Of a stretch of 64,000 nt of DNA, positions 46,290 to 56,905 are shown piece after piece. The notes beneath the pieces were generated by a model. That model searched no databases, was not told the origin of the DNA, and worked only from the letters and a program-made list of their open reading frames with translations. The translations under genes were made by a program, and so were the position numbers. Source of the DNA: Beta vulgaris subsp. vulgaris (taxonomy: Eukaryota; Streptophyta; Magnoliopsida; Caryophyllales; Amaranthaceae); NCBI RefSeq assembly GCF_026745355.1, contig NC_079209.1, positions 32,828,130 through 32,892,129 on the forward strand, given 5' to 3'. Positions within the stretch are counted from its first letter, which is position 1. Every line of letters starts with the position of its first letter.

Positions 46290-47323
46290 GGGCTTTGCTA
46301 AACGACGCCCTACAATTTCCTATTAACGCCCTAAATACAGTATTTTTGTATTGTATTTATATACTTTGTATTTTTTTTTCTCTCTCCTCCCCTTAACTCA
46401 CCTCCCTAACCCTCCTCCAATCTCAAAAGTTTACTTCCACCACCACCACCACACCAGCAGCACCAGCACCACCACCACCACCACACCATCCGCACCACCG
46501 CCAGCAGCGCGTCCACCACCTTACCCCGACAGACCACCACCTTCTTCCCTGTGTTTTTTTTTTCCTTTTTTTCTGAATTTTTTTTAAAACAAAATAAGGG
46601 GGCGCCCACCAAGGACGCCCCACCACCGGTGGAGGCGTCCTTGGCAGGCGCTCCACCACATGGTGAGGCGCCTGCCAAGGACGCCTCCACCGATGGTGCG
46701 GCGTCCTTGGTGGGCGCCCCTTTATTTTCTGAAATTTTTTTTTTAAACGAAGATAGTGGTTTGACAGGGCATTCATTTCTTTGATGATTCTTACAGAGGT
46801 TTGTTCACGCAAGTTCTATGAATCAAAGAGATTCTTTATGAGTTAGTAGAGGTGAAAGCAACTAAACCAAATCTTGCGGCATATAATGCAGAGTTGATAG
46901 CCAGTGATGGTCCTTTCTCAACTTAAAAAAAGATGCTAATGCTAAAAGTATAATGACTACACTTTGATTGATCTTCCCACATTCACGGACTGCTTCACAA
47001 GCTTTTTAATTGAAGGTTGATGATACCTTTGGGAAGTGATTTAGAGTGTTGGAAATATTTGTAATCTTGTGGGAGTTGGGTTTTGGAGGGATATGGAATG
47101 TGGTAACTGTGGATCTTCTTCCATAATGGGATTGCATTTCTTTATTCTGTTTGCCGGCGCCGGTGGGGTGTGTTGGAGACAGTGGTGGAGTGGAAGATGA
47201 TAGGGAAGGGAAGTGAAGAAGGAATGGGAAAAATGAGAAAATAGATGAAGTATACTATACCGTATTTTTATACATGTATTTAGGGCGTAAATAGGAAATT
47301 TTAGGGCGTAATTTAGCAAACTA
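46290..47323. mobile_element. Mutator-like element at the gene promoter
   Basis: A 1034-bp insert flanked by GTTGAAAAA (46281-46289 and 47324-47332), a nine-base duplication. Long inverted ends of about 60 bases share TTTGCTAAA, ACGCCCTA, ATTTCCTAT and ACGCCCTAAATACA. Inside are a CCA-type microsatellite (46435-46515), a GC-rich palindrome (46598-46722) and low-complexity ORFs. No transposase is present. It lies about 40 bases from the estimated transcription start of the ArfGAP gene. Confidence 0.88.
46598..46722. repeat. GC-rich palindrome with about 60-bp arms
   Basis: GGGCGCCCACCAAGGACGCC starts the left arm and its complement ends the right arm; the arms also pair through GGTGGAGGCGTCCTTGGCAGG. 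The centre is near CCACATGGTG. Each arm itself repeats the AAGGACGCC unit. Flanking ACAAAATAA and TTATTTTCTG extend the symmetry weakly. Confidence 0.9.
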
Positions 47324-47431
47324 GTTGAAAAACGGTCCTCTAATCGGGGTGTCACGTTGGGTTTTTTCTATAAAAAAAAACTGAAAAATCCCAAAACCAA
47401 TTTCAGCGTTGTTGTCATGCTCGGCTATGAG

Positions 47432-48012
47432 TAGGGAGGGAGGGGCATGGATCCAAGATCCGACCCAGATTCGACTGAACTTAGATTCATTTTTATGGGT
47501 TTTGGGTCTAAAAAAATTAAGACTCATTGGATCTTGGTCGAATCTGGGTTTAGGTGTTAAAATTCGAGTTTGGGTTTGAGCCTCGTTATATCATACCAAG
47601 ACCCGATCCAAACCCGCTCTGTAGACCAATTTTCATTATGATACAAAATATATAAAGTTGTAATAAAACTATTTACCAAGACTCAACTCACCTTGTTGTG
47701 AATGTTTTATTTATTAATGTTTGTACAATGATTAAACTATTGTTTTGTTCTTTTATCATTTTAAAAACTAAAAAAATGGATGTAAAAAATTCACATGTTA
47801 AAGAAAATAATTGAAACTCCTAATAAGTCTGAGAACCACTATTTTATACTCGTATTGGACCCAGGACCCCACCGGACCCATTGGATCTGTGTAATGATCA
47901 GGATTTTCTAGACCATGTGGGTCTGTGGGGGGTCTGGATCTAAATCCAAATTTGTGGGTCTCGATCTTGGTCTAGCAGGACCCACCTTAAACCCGATCCA
48001 TGCCTATCCCTA
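47432..48012. mobile_element. hAT-like MITE
   Basis: 581 bases with ends TAGGGAGGGAGGGGCATGGA and, as complement of the right, TAGGGATAGGCATGGATC. Eight-base flanks GCTATGAG and GTTGTGAG agree at six positions. The interior is rich in GGGTCT/GGATC words and carries no gene. Confidence 0.65.
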
Positions 48013-48689
48013 GTTGTGAGCCTCTTCGACAAAAGTAGTTGTTAATGGTTGTACTAGTTGAGTTGTCAACTATTAGATATTAACAGTTAAAATTTGGTCG
48101 GGAAAATAACTTTTATGATAATTATTGTTCGATAAAACTAGCTATTAGTTTTAATAAATAACAAAAATAAGCTACATTTAATCTTCAAAAGCTAATCCAA
48201 AAATTACATTTACCCCAAAAGCTAATATTTATAGTCTTTCCAAAACACTAGTTCAAATGGCAAAAGTTAAACCAAACACTGCTTCATCGAACATAACTTT
48301 TTACCATTATTAAAGTTTTGACTTACATTAAAAGCTACCTCAGAACTATTATCGTATACGCCTTCTGTCGCCTTTGCCTTTGTGGTCTGCTTCTATGGGT
48401 GTGATGGTTTAGAGATTGCTACTTCTTTTTTTTTTGCAATTTATAAGATAATTAATGTGTGTTTATTCTTGATTTGCATTTTAGAACGTTCTTCATTGTT
48501 CATAATTGATGATTGAAAATAGATAAATTAATTATGTCAATGGAAGGGGTGTTCACTTTTACGTCGAAAATAGTAGCTTTGTGAATTGTTAGTGTTTTAT
48601 TTTATCTAGTGATGGTTTAATGAACTATATTTTGTGTGAATTATAATTGTTGTTAACTTTTTAAGTCAAACTGGAATACACAAACGTCA
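48013..48689. other. Intergenic AT-rich sequence
   Basis: Words such as TAGTTGTTAATGG and the end CAAACACTGC suggest a further small MITE at about 48020-48285, without clear borders. No gene was seen. Confidence 0.35.
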
Positions 48690-50215
48690 TTGTGGCGAAC
48701 TAACGGGGTCGTTGTAAACTCGCCAAATATAACCTAAACTACCCAATATAGGGTAAGTATATGCTTGAATCTACAAGGAAGTAAGGTTAATCAAAGGTTA
48801 GTTTGCTAATTACAATGAGCTAAATCTATTTTTGGGATTTTTTTTGAAGGTTTAGCAATAATTTTAAAGTCTAAGAAAGCTAGGATATTGGCAAAGTAAA
48901 TCAACAAAGCAAGTAAAGGAAATAAAATAAGGGTAAAGGAACTAAGGGATTAGGGGATTCACCAACATTCAGTCCAAGAATCCAGTCATCAAAGCCAAGG
49001 AGAAACAAATGGGGGATCACAAGGGGAAAATCACACGCATAGACTGTAGTCTGTAATTACTCTCTCGAGCTAATTAGAGGAGCTTGATTAGTCATTCATG
49101 ACTTATTCTCGTGGCATGAGGAATTTCGCCAGATCAAGAATAACATGATTAAAATAGCTTCCCTAAATTACAAAATACCTATTTTTATGGAGATCCTAGT
49201 CTGGCAACCAAACTTAGTCTATTCCTAGCTTCATCTCTCGATCCTTCACTAGGAATTCCAAAATTGCAAGTCAAGTAGTGATCAAGCACCCAACAAAACC
49301 AAACCAAGCAAGTTTAATCAACAGATTTTATCCTAAATATTAACCCCCTAACTCAGATTTAGGATCCAAAGAGTAAATGAAGGTTACATCCCTTCACCTA
49401 GTAAGAAACTACTCACACATCATGGAAATAAAGCAAAGCAAAACTTGAAATAACTTCATCACCTTATCCATGGAGAACAGAGAAAAAGGAGAAAATAATC
49501 AACTAATAAAATGAAATAAACAAGAAATTACCAACTTTAACCTTGCATAAATATGAAAATGGAGTTCAAAAGCTTCAAGCTTCAAACCTCAACTTTCTCT
49601 CTCCTAGGGTTCTAAAACTTGAGTGCTAAACAAATTTAAATCTCTCTCTAATTAGAATGTAAATACACCATACGTAAATGAGGGGAGTTTCTCTTATATA
49701 GTCCTAAAATAAAATAAGTTTAATTACAATAAAACTCTCGTATAAAATTCGAAAATTTCAAAAGAAAAATTTAAGGAAAAGCCCAACAACCTGGTCGGGT
49801 CGACCTAGGTGCTCGGGTGGGCCTGACCCGGGCGGGTTATGTCGTTAGGAATCAATCTGGATGATTCGAAGTTTGACCTGAGCAGGTTGCCTCATCAGGA
49901 AGAAACGAGTTGCTCCCCTTGACTGACCCGAGCGGGCCACATGACCCAAGCGGGCCACATGACCCAAGCCCTCGTGTCAGTCCTTGCTCTTCTTTTTCTC
50001 CTCTTTCGAGCCCTTTGATGCTTTTCTCTTCAATTCCTTAGTTCAAGCTTGTGCAAATGTTCTCCAAGCAAGTTCCCGAATCCTGAAATAGAACCAAACA
50101 CCCAAAGAAACAAAGGAGGAGTATTGCACAACTTTAAACAAAATAGAAGCAAATTAGCCTAAACTAACCTAAAAGCTACTACAAACAAAAACTAATCAAA
50201 AGCCAAGTATATAAA
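48690..50215 (-). mobile_element. Probable solo LTR of a Tat/Retand-like Ty3/gypsy element
   Basis: Long non-coding sequence with the composition of the long LTRs of Tat-type elements. On the minus strand a TATA box (GACTATATAAGAG, 49694-49706) is preceded by a GC-richer U3 part with CGGG-rich repeats (49795-49970) and followed by about 1 kb of leader rich in tracts such as CTCTCGAGCTAATT. Exact ends, primer site and duplication were not found, so the class and limits are inferred. Confidence 0.4.
49694..49706 (-). promoter_or_regulatory. TATA box of the solo LTR
   Basis: The minus strand reads GACTATATAAGAG, followed by AAACTCCCCTCATTTACG, giving a plausible transcription start. Confidence 0.4.
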
Positions 50216-50997
50216 CCAATCATCACGAAATTACTAGAGTGCAATATATAATTCTAGAATTTTAATCGTACTTTATATTATATGATGCCGTAGTCAAATC
50301 TCAATCGATAAAAGAAAATGCATGATTTTTAGATTCGAAAGACCCTCATATAAACTTTGCATGTCTCAAATCGAAAGATTGAATGGTCTAGCGATGATGG
50401 GGGAACCGCACACACGTTGTGCGACTAATGCACCATGTCTACGTCCTGCGCAATCCTATGCGTTTCCCGCAGTTGGCTAGTCAGCTTTGCTTTCATATTT
50501 TTCAATGCACTTTCACGTTTTAGGATGTATTTGTAGGCGTGATTTTATTTCGCCTACGCGGTGTGAGCGCGTATTTGACTATCCCCTTGTTAAGATTTTA
50601 TTAAAATATGTTTTTGAAGTCACCAACAAGTCTTTAAAGGAAGACTCGTAAACCTAATTGGATATTTAGGAAGCTATAAGGACATCTTAGGGACTTATCC
50701 AAGTAGATTTCCTTGTCTTGACTCCATAGATGGTCAATGAACCAAAAATTGAATTCGGGGATGAGGGTACGAACACGGTTAGGAACCATGTCGCCCATTG
50801 TTGGCTTTACTTAATACGATTCACAAGAAGTTTTATGCAGAAGAACAACTACATGATAATTTCCATGCACCCTAGAAAGATTAGTCTAGGTTGGTCCAAG
50901 AAACATATAAAAGAATACTAATTTAGCGACAAGTTAGTAAACAATCAATTTACAAGGTACCTAGCAGGTTATCCATATAATCTGATTTAGTTAGAAC
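50216..50997. other. Intergenic sequence
   Basis: No element or gene is recognised. A 63-codon ORF at 50730-50921 has no family resemblance. Confidence 0.35.
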
Positions 50998-51178
50998 TGT
51001 AACACCCCGATAATTCTCTCATTTCCAAAAATACTTTTCAAATATAAAACTTAAAGAATCATCAAAGCATTATCGCCCATGTGATAACGTATGAGCTTAT
51101 TGAAAATTTTGCAGCGGAAAACATATAATTAAGCTTTAGAATTGAAATATAATAAATAACAAAGTAACTTTTTTTTTC

Positions 51179-52840
51179 CACTAGTAGAATAAATGCGTAT
51201 TGATGCGGTCATTAAGTGGCTATTACTGCGGTTTTGGGAGCGCAGCAATTAAGGGGGCAGCAATAGGTAATAATTATATTGTTGCGGTTTCTAGCCCGAT
51301 CCGCAGCAATATATATATTTTTTATTAGAAAAATACAACATATTGATGCGGTTTTGGCTAGGAACCGCAGCAATAGGTTTGACTTATTGCTGCGGTTGTT
51401 GCCCAAAATCGCAACAATTTTTTTTTTTTTTTGCATTTTGCCATAAAATTTGAAAGATTAAAACCGGGCAACAAACCTATCCACTATCCACTAAATTCGC
51501 AGACAAATTGAAGATGCAATGACAAATGAGAATCATATCGTTTAATAGAAACTAAACTCAAAATGAAACCAACATCACATTCATTCACAATAGATGAAAC
51601 TAACAATAAGAACCAGAAAATCATATTATAATAGTAAAATCTAAGTAAAAAAACTGTACCAAATTATAACTGTACCAAATTACAAAGAAAACAAAGATGA
51701 TGAAAACCAGAAAATCAGATCTAAGAAAAAAAAAATCACCGCCATCAACCACCATCATCAACCACCGTCCTCAACCATCGTCATCTCACACCGCCATTAA
51801 CCACCGCCATCAGCCATCGCCATCAACCACGTATAAAGCACCGCCATCAAGAAATGTCATCACATTCCACATGAGAAAATTCAAACGAAGAAATCATAAT
51901 CACACGAAACTAAAACTTGAAAAAATCAAAAGATTACGAGGAATCAAAGATCACGCAAAACGAAAAAGCAAAGCGGGTATCTTTTGATTTCTTCGTAACT
52001 TTTAAACTTGAAAAAGCGATAATCGATTTCTCATAACTTTAAAACTCAAACGAAGAAATCACGCAAAGAAAAACACGCATCTCGAAGAATCGAACACCTT
52101 ACCAACGGAATTCGCGATGAGCGAAGGAGCCGGCGATGAACAAAACGAAGATGATGCTGAGGAATAAAACAAACGATTATAACGAACGAAACCTCGAACT
52201 AAACTCGCCGGAAATTCATCGCAAGAAGAAACTTCGAAATTTCCAGATCTGAGGCCGAGACGAACGACGAGAGACGAAACTTCGAATAAAACTCGCCGAA
52301 AATTCATCGCGAGAAGAAACTTCAAAATTTCAGATCTGAGGCCGAGGCGAACGATGAGGGACGAAACTTCGAACAAAACCTGTCGGAAATTCATCGTGAG
52401 AAGAAACCTCGAGATTTCCAAATCTGAGGCCGAGACGAACGATGAGGTGCGAAGATGATGCTGAGGAATGTTGATGTTGAGAGACGAGGTGCGAAGATGA
52501 TGCTGAGGATTTAAGAGAAACGTTGATGGAGGAGGAGGAGTGATAAGCGAAAATGAGGAACTGATGAAAATGAGGGAAAACGACGCCTAATATATGTTAA
52601 AAGGAAAAACCCTGATAACCCTATTGATGCGGTTCTTGTCAGAAACCGCAGCAACAGATCTGGTCAAATAGTCAACTTTATTTCAAAAAATTTCCGCTGA
52701 ACCATATTGCTGCGATTTTTGGGAAAAACCGCAGCAATATGTAAATTTCGATTTTTCCTTTTTTTTCATGGTTTATTGATGCATACACAGGTAAAACCGC
52801 ACCAATACCACCTCAGCAATAAGCAAAAATTCTACTAGTG
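51179..52840. mobile_element. Non-autonomous CACTA element
   Basis: 1662 bases starting CACTAGTAGAATAAATGCG and ending AAAATTCTACTAGTG, so the perfect inverted end is CACTAGTAGAAT/A. It is flanked by TTC on both sides (51176-51178 and 52841-52843), the three-base duplication of CACTA elements. Both subterminal regions carry repeats of TATTGCTGCGGTTTTTGG and its complement. There is no transposase; the interior has an (ACCGCCATCA)-type microsatellite and an 88-base tandem repeat. Confidence 0.93.
52186..52448. repeat. 88-bp tandem repeat x 3
   Basis: Units start at 52186, 52274 and 52361 with ACGAAAC(C/T)TCGAA and share GAAATTCATCG, GAGAAGAAAC and AGATCTGAGGCCGAG. Their translation on the minus strand is repetitive and was not called as a gene. 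Confidence 0.9.
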
Positions 52841-55800
52841 TTCGACTAGAAACAGGAGTGGCATATCATTCAATTGAGTTGAAATCATAAAATACATCAA
52901 GATGGGCTTCACTAGGCACCTCCTCCATCCACACCCTCATTTCACTGTAATTCTCACAATGACCTTTCTTCAAATGAGCATGAAGCTTCATACTATCATC
53001 TCAATTATCACATTTCGAAGACTCGCTTGTATAGCAATCTGTAGTGAGTGTCTTGCTGCCATAGCTTACACCTCTTCCACCATAAAATCCCCTTCTATCT
53101 TCTCACGGTTGTCCCTAAACAAAGTTGCATCAGAATTGATCTTATAGCTACCCAAGGCAGGTGGCTTCCAAACCTTCACAAGTTGTAGCATTCTACCTCC
53201 CTCTTGGACCGCATCTTCACTTACTTTCTCCCATTCTCCCACAAAGTTGGCTGCATTGTTGATGACTACATGGTAGTGACCCTTACTTCTTTGATTAAAA
53301 ATCCACGTGTTCTGCTTTAACCAAATGCCCCAAAGCAAACTCCAAAGCAAACTCCAAAACAAACTCCACCACAACACTTCTTTATACTGTTTTTCAAACA
53401 CCAAGCAGCAGTCCATAAAACTCCTCTCCGCCACCAAACTGTTATATAGCGCAGTGGCGTGGCACCCCATATCAGTGCAGCATCAGGGCATTTTACGAGC
53501 GCATGCATCACCAATTCCTCCTCATCACCACACATTTTACACAAACCATCCGCACACAACTTTCGCTTCATCAGATTGACTTGAACTGGGATGCTTTCAT
53601 GCAGCGCCCTCCATCCAAAATTCATAATTTTTGGGGTAGTTTTCGCTTTCCAAACCTTCTCCCAAATTGGGAGAACCTTGTTTACTGAACATGAAGAGTT
53701 TCCAGTCTTGATTAAATTCACATGAGCATAGTAGGCGCTCTTAACAGAAAGCGATCCATGTTTGGTGAGGGCCCAAGCCCACGAGTCATCTTCAGCATAT
53801 AATGACAGTGGTTAGTGGTATACGTTGTATTTATTTCCTCTCCCAACTTGTAACAAGAGTATTTAGCAATGTTATATTCCATTTTCCATTTTCTATTTTC
53901 AATCAATTCGGCTACTTTTTGAGGCAACTCCTTTGTGTTATTGCTTCGAGGAAGCAGTTTAAAATGGGATAATCGTGGAATCCAAGGGTCTCGCCAAACG
54001 TCAATTATGTAGCCCCCCAACAACTTTTATAGCACTCTTCCCAATTACCTCCCTCACGGATAGGATAAAATGCCATGTATAGCTTGCCACAAAACTCATC
54101 TTCACATTCATAAATGAGGAGTTAGGAAAATACTGGTTCTTCAAAGTTTTCGCCATCAAAGAATTCTTATTCGTCATCACTTTCCAGGCCTGTTTTGCTA
54201 AAAGGACTTTTATTAAAGAATCTGCAGATTTCGCATTCCTAAACCCCCTTCCTTCTTCGAAACATAAATCTTTTCCCATGCTATCCAAGCTATTTTTTCT
54301 CCTCCCTCTTTGCTCCTAATTATATGCTTGACACAAACGTTCCATCTCCTTAAGAATGCTCACCAGAATTGTAAAGCATTACCCTGAATACCTTTGAATT
54401 GCTTGAGCGACTGCTTTTATAAGGACTTCCCTGCCAGCTTGAGAGAGAAATTCCTGTTTCCATCCTTTCAACTTCTTCATAATTCGTTCCTAAATACTTT
54501 GAATAATCTATTTCTTTGTACTACCAACATACGTTGGGAGGCCAAGATATTTATCATATTCGTCAACAACTTTAAAATTTAACTTCATCTGAAGCACTTC
54601 TTTCTTTTGTGGCTCAATATTTCGACAACACGAAGCTTCAAATTTTTCCATATTCAGTTTTTGACTTGAAGAGCTTCATAGATAGAAAAGATATCAAGAA
54701 TATTCTCCACTTCTTCATCATTAGCCTTGATAAATAACAGGCTATTGTCTACAAACAACAAATGAGATATAGACTCTACTTTCTTCCCAATTTTCACCCC
54801 ATGAATCTCTTTCTTATTTTCAGCATCCCTGAGGAGGGCATAGAGACTTTCAACACACAAAATAAATAAGAAAGGAGATAAACAGGTCACCTTGTCGAAG
54901 GCCACAAGTAGGAAAGAATTTTTTTTGTTGGTTGACCATTGAGCAGGATCGAGAAAGACGTTGTACTAACACACTTCATGATCACTACTATAAAACTTCT
55001 CGGAAAACCCATCTTCACCATCATTGCTTCAAGAAAAACCATTCTACGTGATCATAGGTTTTGCTAAATCCAACTTGAGTCCCAGATACCCAACTTTCCC
55101 TTTTTCTTTTTTCTTAAGTAATGAAAACATTCATAGGAAACCAGTATATTGTCTGTTATCAGCCTTCTCGGGACGAAACCACTCTGCGACTCATGACTAA
55201 CATCAGGGAGAACTTTCTTCAATCTATTTGCAATAACTTTTGAGACAATTTTATATATTACATTACATAAACTAATGGGTCTATAATCCACCGGAGACTC
55301 ACATTGCTTCTCTTTGGGAATTAACGCAATATAAGTCTGATTAATATGGTAAATATCCCCACCATTGTTCAAAAGTTCCAGCATTGTATCTATTACATCA
55401 CTGCCAATAATATTCCACACTTTCTGGTAAAACAACGACACATACCATCAGGACCCGGGGGTTTTGCTGGATGCATTTGAAAAAGAGCCTCATAAACTTC
55501 CTCCCCTGTATACGGACCCCCCCCCCCCATCATTTCACACATTTCCACCGACCCCTTCGCTTGCAATTTATCAATGATGGGATTCACATCCACCTGATGG
55601 CTGGAAAGAAAAAGACTTTCAAAGTGTTCTACAAAAACTTCAGCAATCTGTTCTTCTTCTTCATACTTATTCCCGGCACCATCCACTACTAAAGCAATGC
55701 TATTGCGTTCCTCCCTTTTCTTTGCTTTCATATGAAAAAACTTCGTGTTTTTGTCGCCATTTTTTAACCAATCCTTCAGACTTCTTTGGCCCAAAATAAT

Positions 55801-56698
55801 TCTTCTCTTGCTTCAAGTTCATCCATGCACTCATCAATTACTTTCATCTTATCAATAACTTCTTGATTTTGCTGCTCCTGCATTAAAGAGTGCATCCGGC
55901 CTTTCAGCTCACGCATTACCTTGGCGAAATTACCAAATGTAGTTGCTCCATGAACCGAGTTTTGCTGCCGTAGAAGCTATGTTATGGCAAACATCTTCAC
56001 CTTTTGTCCACACTTATTCTTGGATGATCTCCATACACTTCTCATCTCTTAGCCACATTTCCTCAAATTTTTATAATTTATGTCTTCTTTTTTTCTCTAT
56101 TCTACACACACGGTCCTTGTCGGTCAGTATTATCGAAGATGATCCAATTTTCGTTTCTCAAGATGATACACATAAAATCCCACAAACATTTCCTTCCACG
56201 CCCTATTAGTAACAAATCTATCTAAATGCTCATGAAGATTTTCCTGTCCTCCCCTGTTATTCGTCCAGGTGAACGGGTGGCCAATGTAGCGCATGTCCTC
56301 TAACTTACAGTGATCTATGGCTTGCCTCAGAATAGCCACTTCCTCATACTTGAGATCACCCCCTCCCTGCTTCTCTGTCGACCATAACATTAGGTTTAGA
56401 TCACCATCGCACAACCATGGTTCGCTCTCATCATTAAAAAGCATTCGCATAAGCTCTCTAGTTTGGTATTTTTTACTTTCCTTCGGGTGCCCATAGATGG
56501 CAGTGTATCTCCAAGGGTGCTGGCTCAAATAATTTATCACTGCGTCGATGTGGTTTTGGGACCAAGAGTTCATTGATACTTTCACCTCACTCTTCCATAA
56601 TAGTGTCAGCCCACCCCTATGCTTCCTACCTTTCCCCTCACAACCAACAACTAGCAATCCCGAAAACTTTAATTTCATTTTAACTTTCTCCATTTCAT

Positions 56699-56905
56699 TT
56701 TTTTTGATTGGAAAATTAAGTCAGTCAAAGGGCTAACCCCTACCAAAGCTACTAGCCTTGTAGGAACTACCAGCACATTGGCTGGTAAAGCATGCAAAAC
56801 ATGCTAAGGAAATACCCCCAACATAATGCTGGGGGTAAGGATCGAACCCCTGACCTCAAGGATCAGAGGGGGGTGCTCTACCACATGAGCTAGATCCTCA
56901 TCCTT
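56699..56905 (-). mobile_element. tRNA-derived SINE
   Basis: 207 bases with a 16-base duplication ACTTTCTCCATTTCAT on both sides (56683-56698 and 56906-56921) and a short A-tail on the minus strand (T-run at 56698-56705). The minus-strand head has RNA polymerase III box A (TAGCTCATGTGGTAGAGC, 56879-56896) and box B (GGTTCGATCC, near 56844-56853). The body after the tRNA-like part contains an inverted pair CCCCCAGCATTATGTTGGGGG. It interrupts the LINE endonuclease frame. Confidence 0.93.
56844..56896 (-). promoter_or_regulatory. Internal pol III promoter (boxes A and B) of the SINE
   Basis: Box A TAGCTCATGTGGTAGAGC and box B GGTTCGATCC are about 30 bases apart, the tRNA spacing. The sequence does not fold as a complete tRNA, so it is the SINE head. 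Confidence 0.85.

Noticed and set aside
46351..46812. Histidine/threonine/proline-rich ORFs near the gene start
   Set aside because: They are translations of the CCA microsatellite and the GC-rich palindrome inside the Mutator-like element.
50730..50921. 63-codon ORF
   Set aside because: No recognisable motif and no supporting context; probably a chance frame.
52059..52421. 120-codon ORF with repeated peptide
   Set aside because: The repetition is caused by the 88-bp tandem repeat within a non-autonomous CACTA element; there is no sign of a real protein.
56844..56905. tRNA gene
   Set aside because: Boxes A and B are present, but the sequence lacks a complete cloverleaf, has a poly(A) tail further on, and is bounded by a 16-bp duplication, so it is the head of a SINE.
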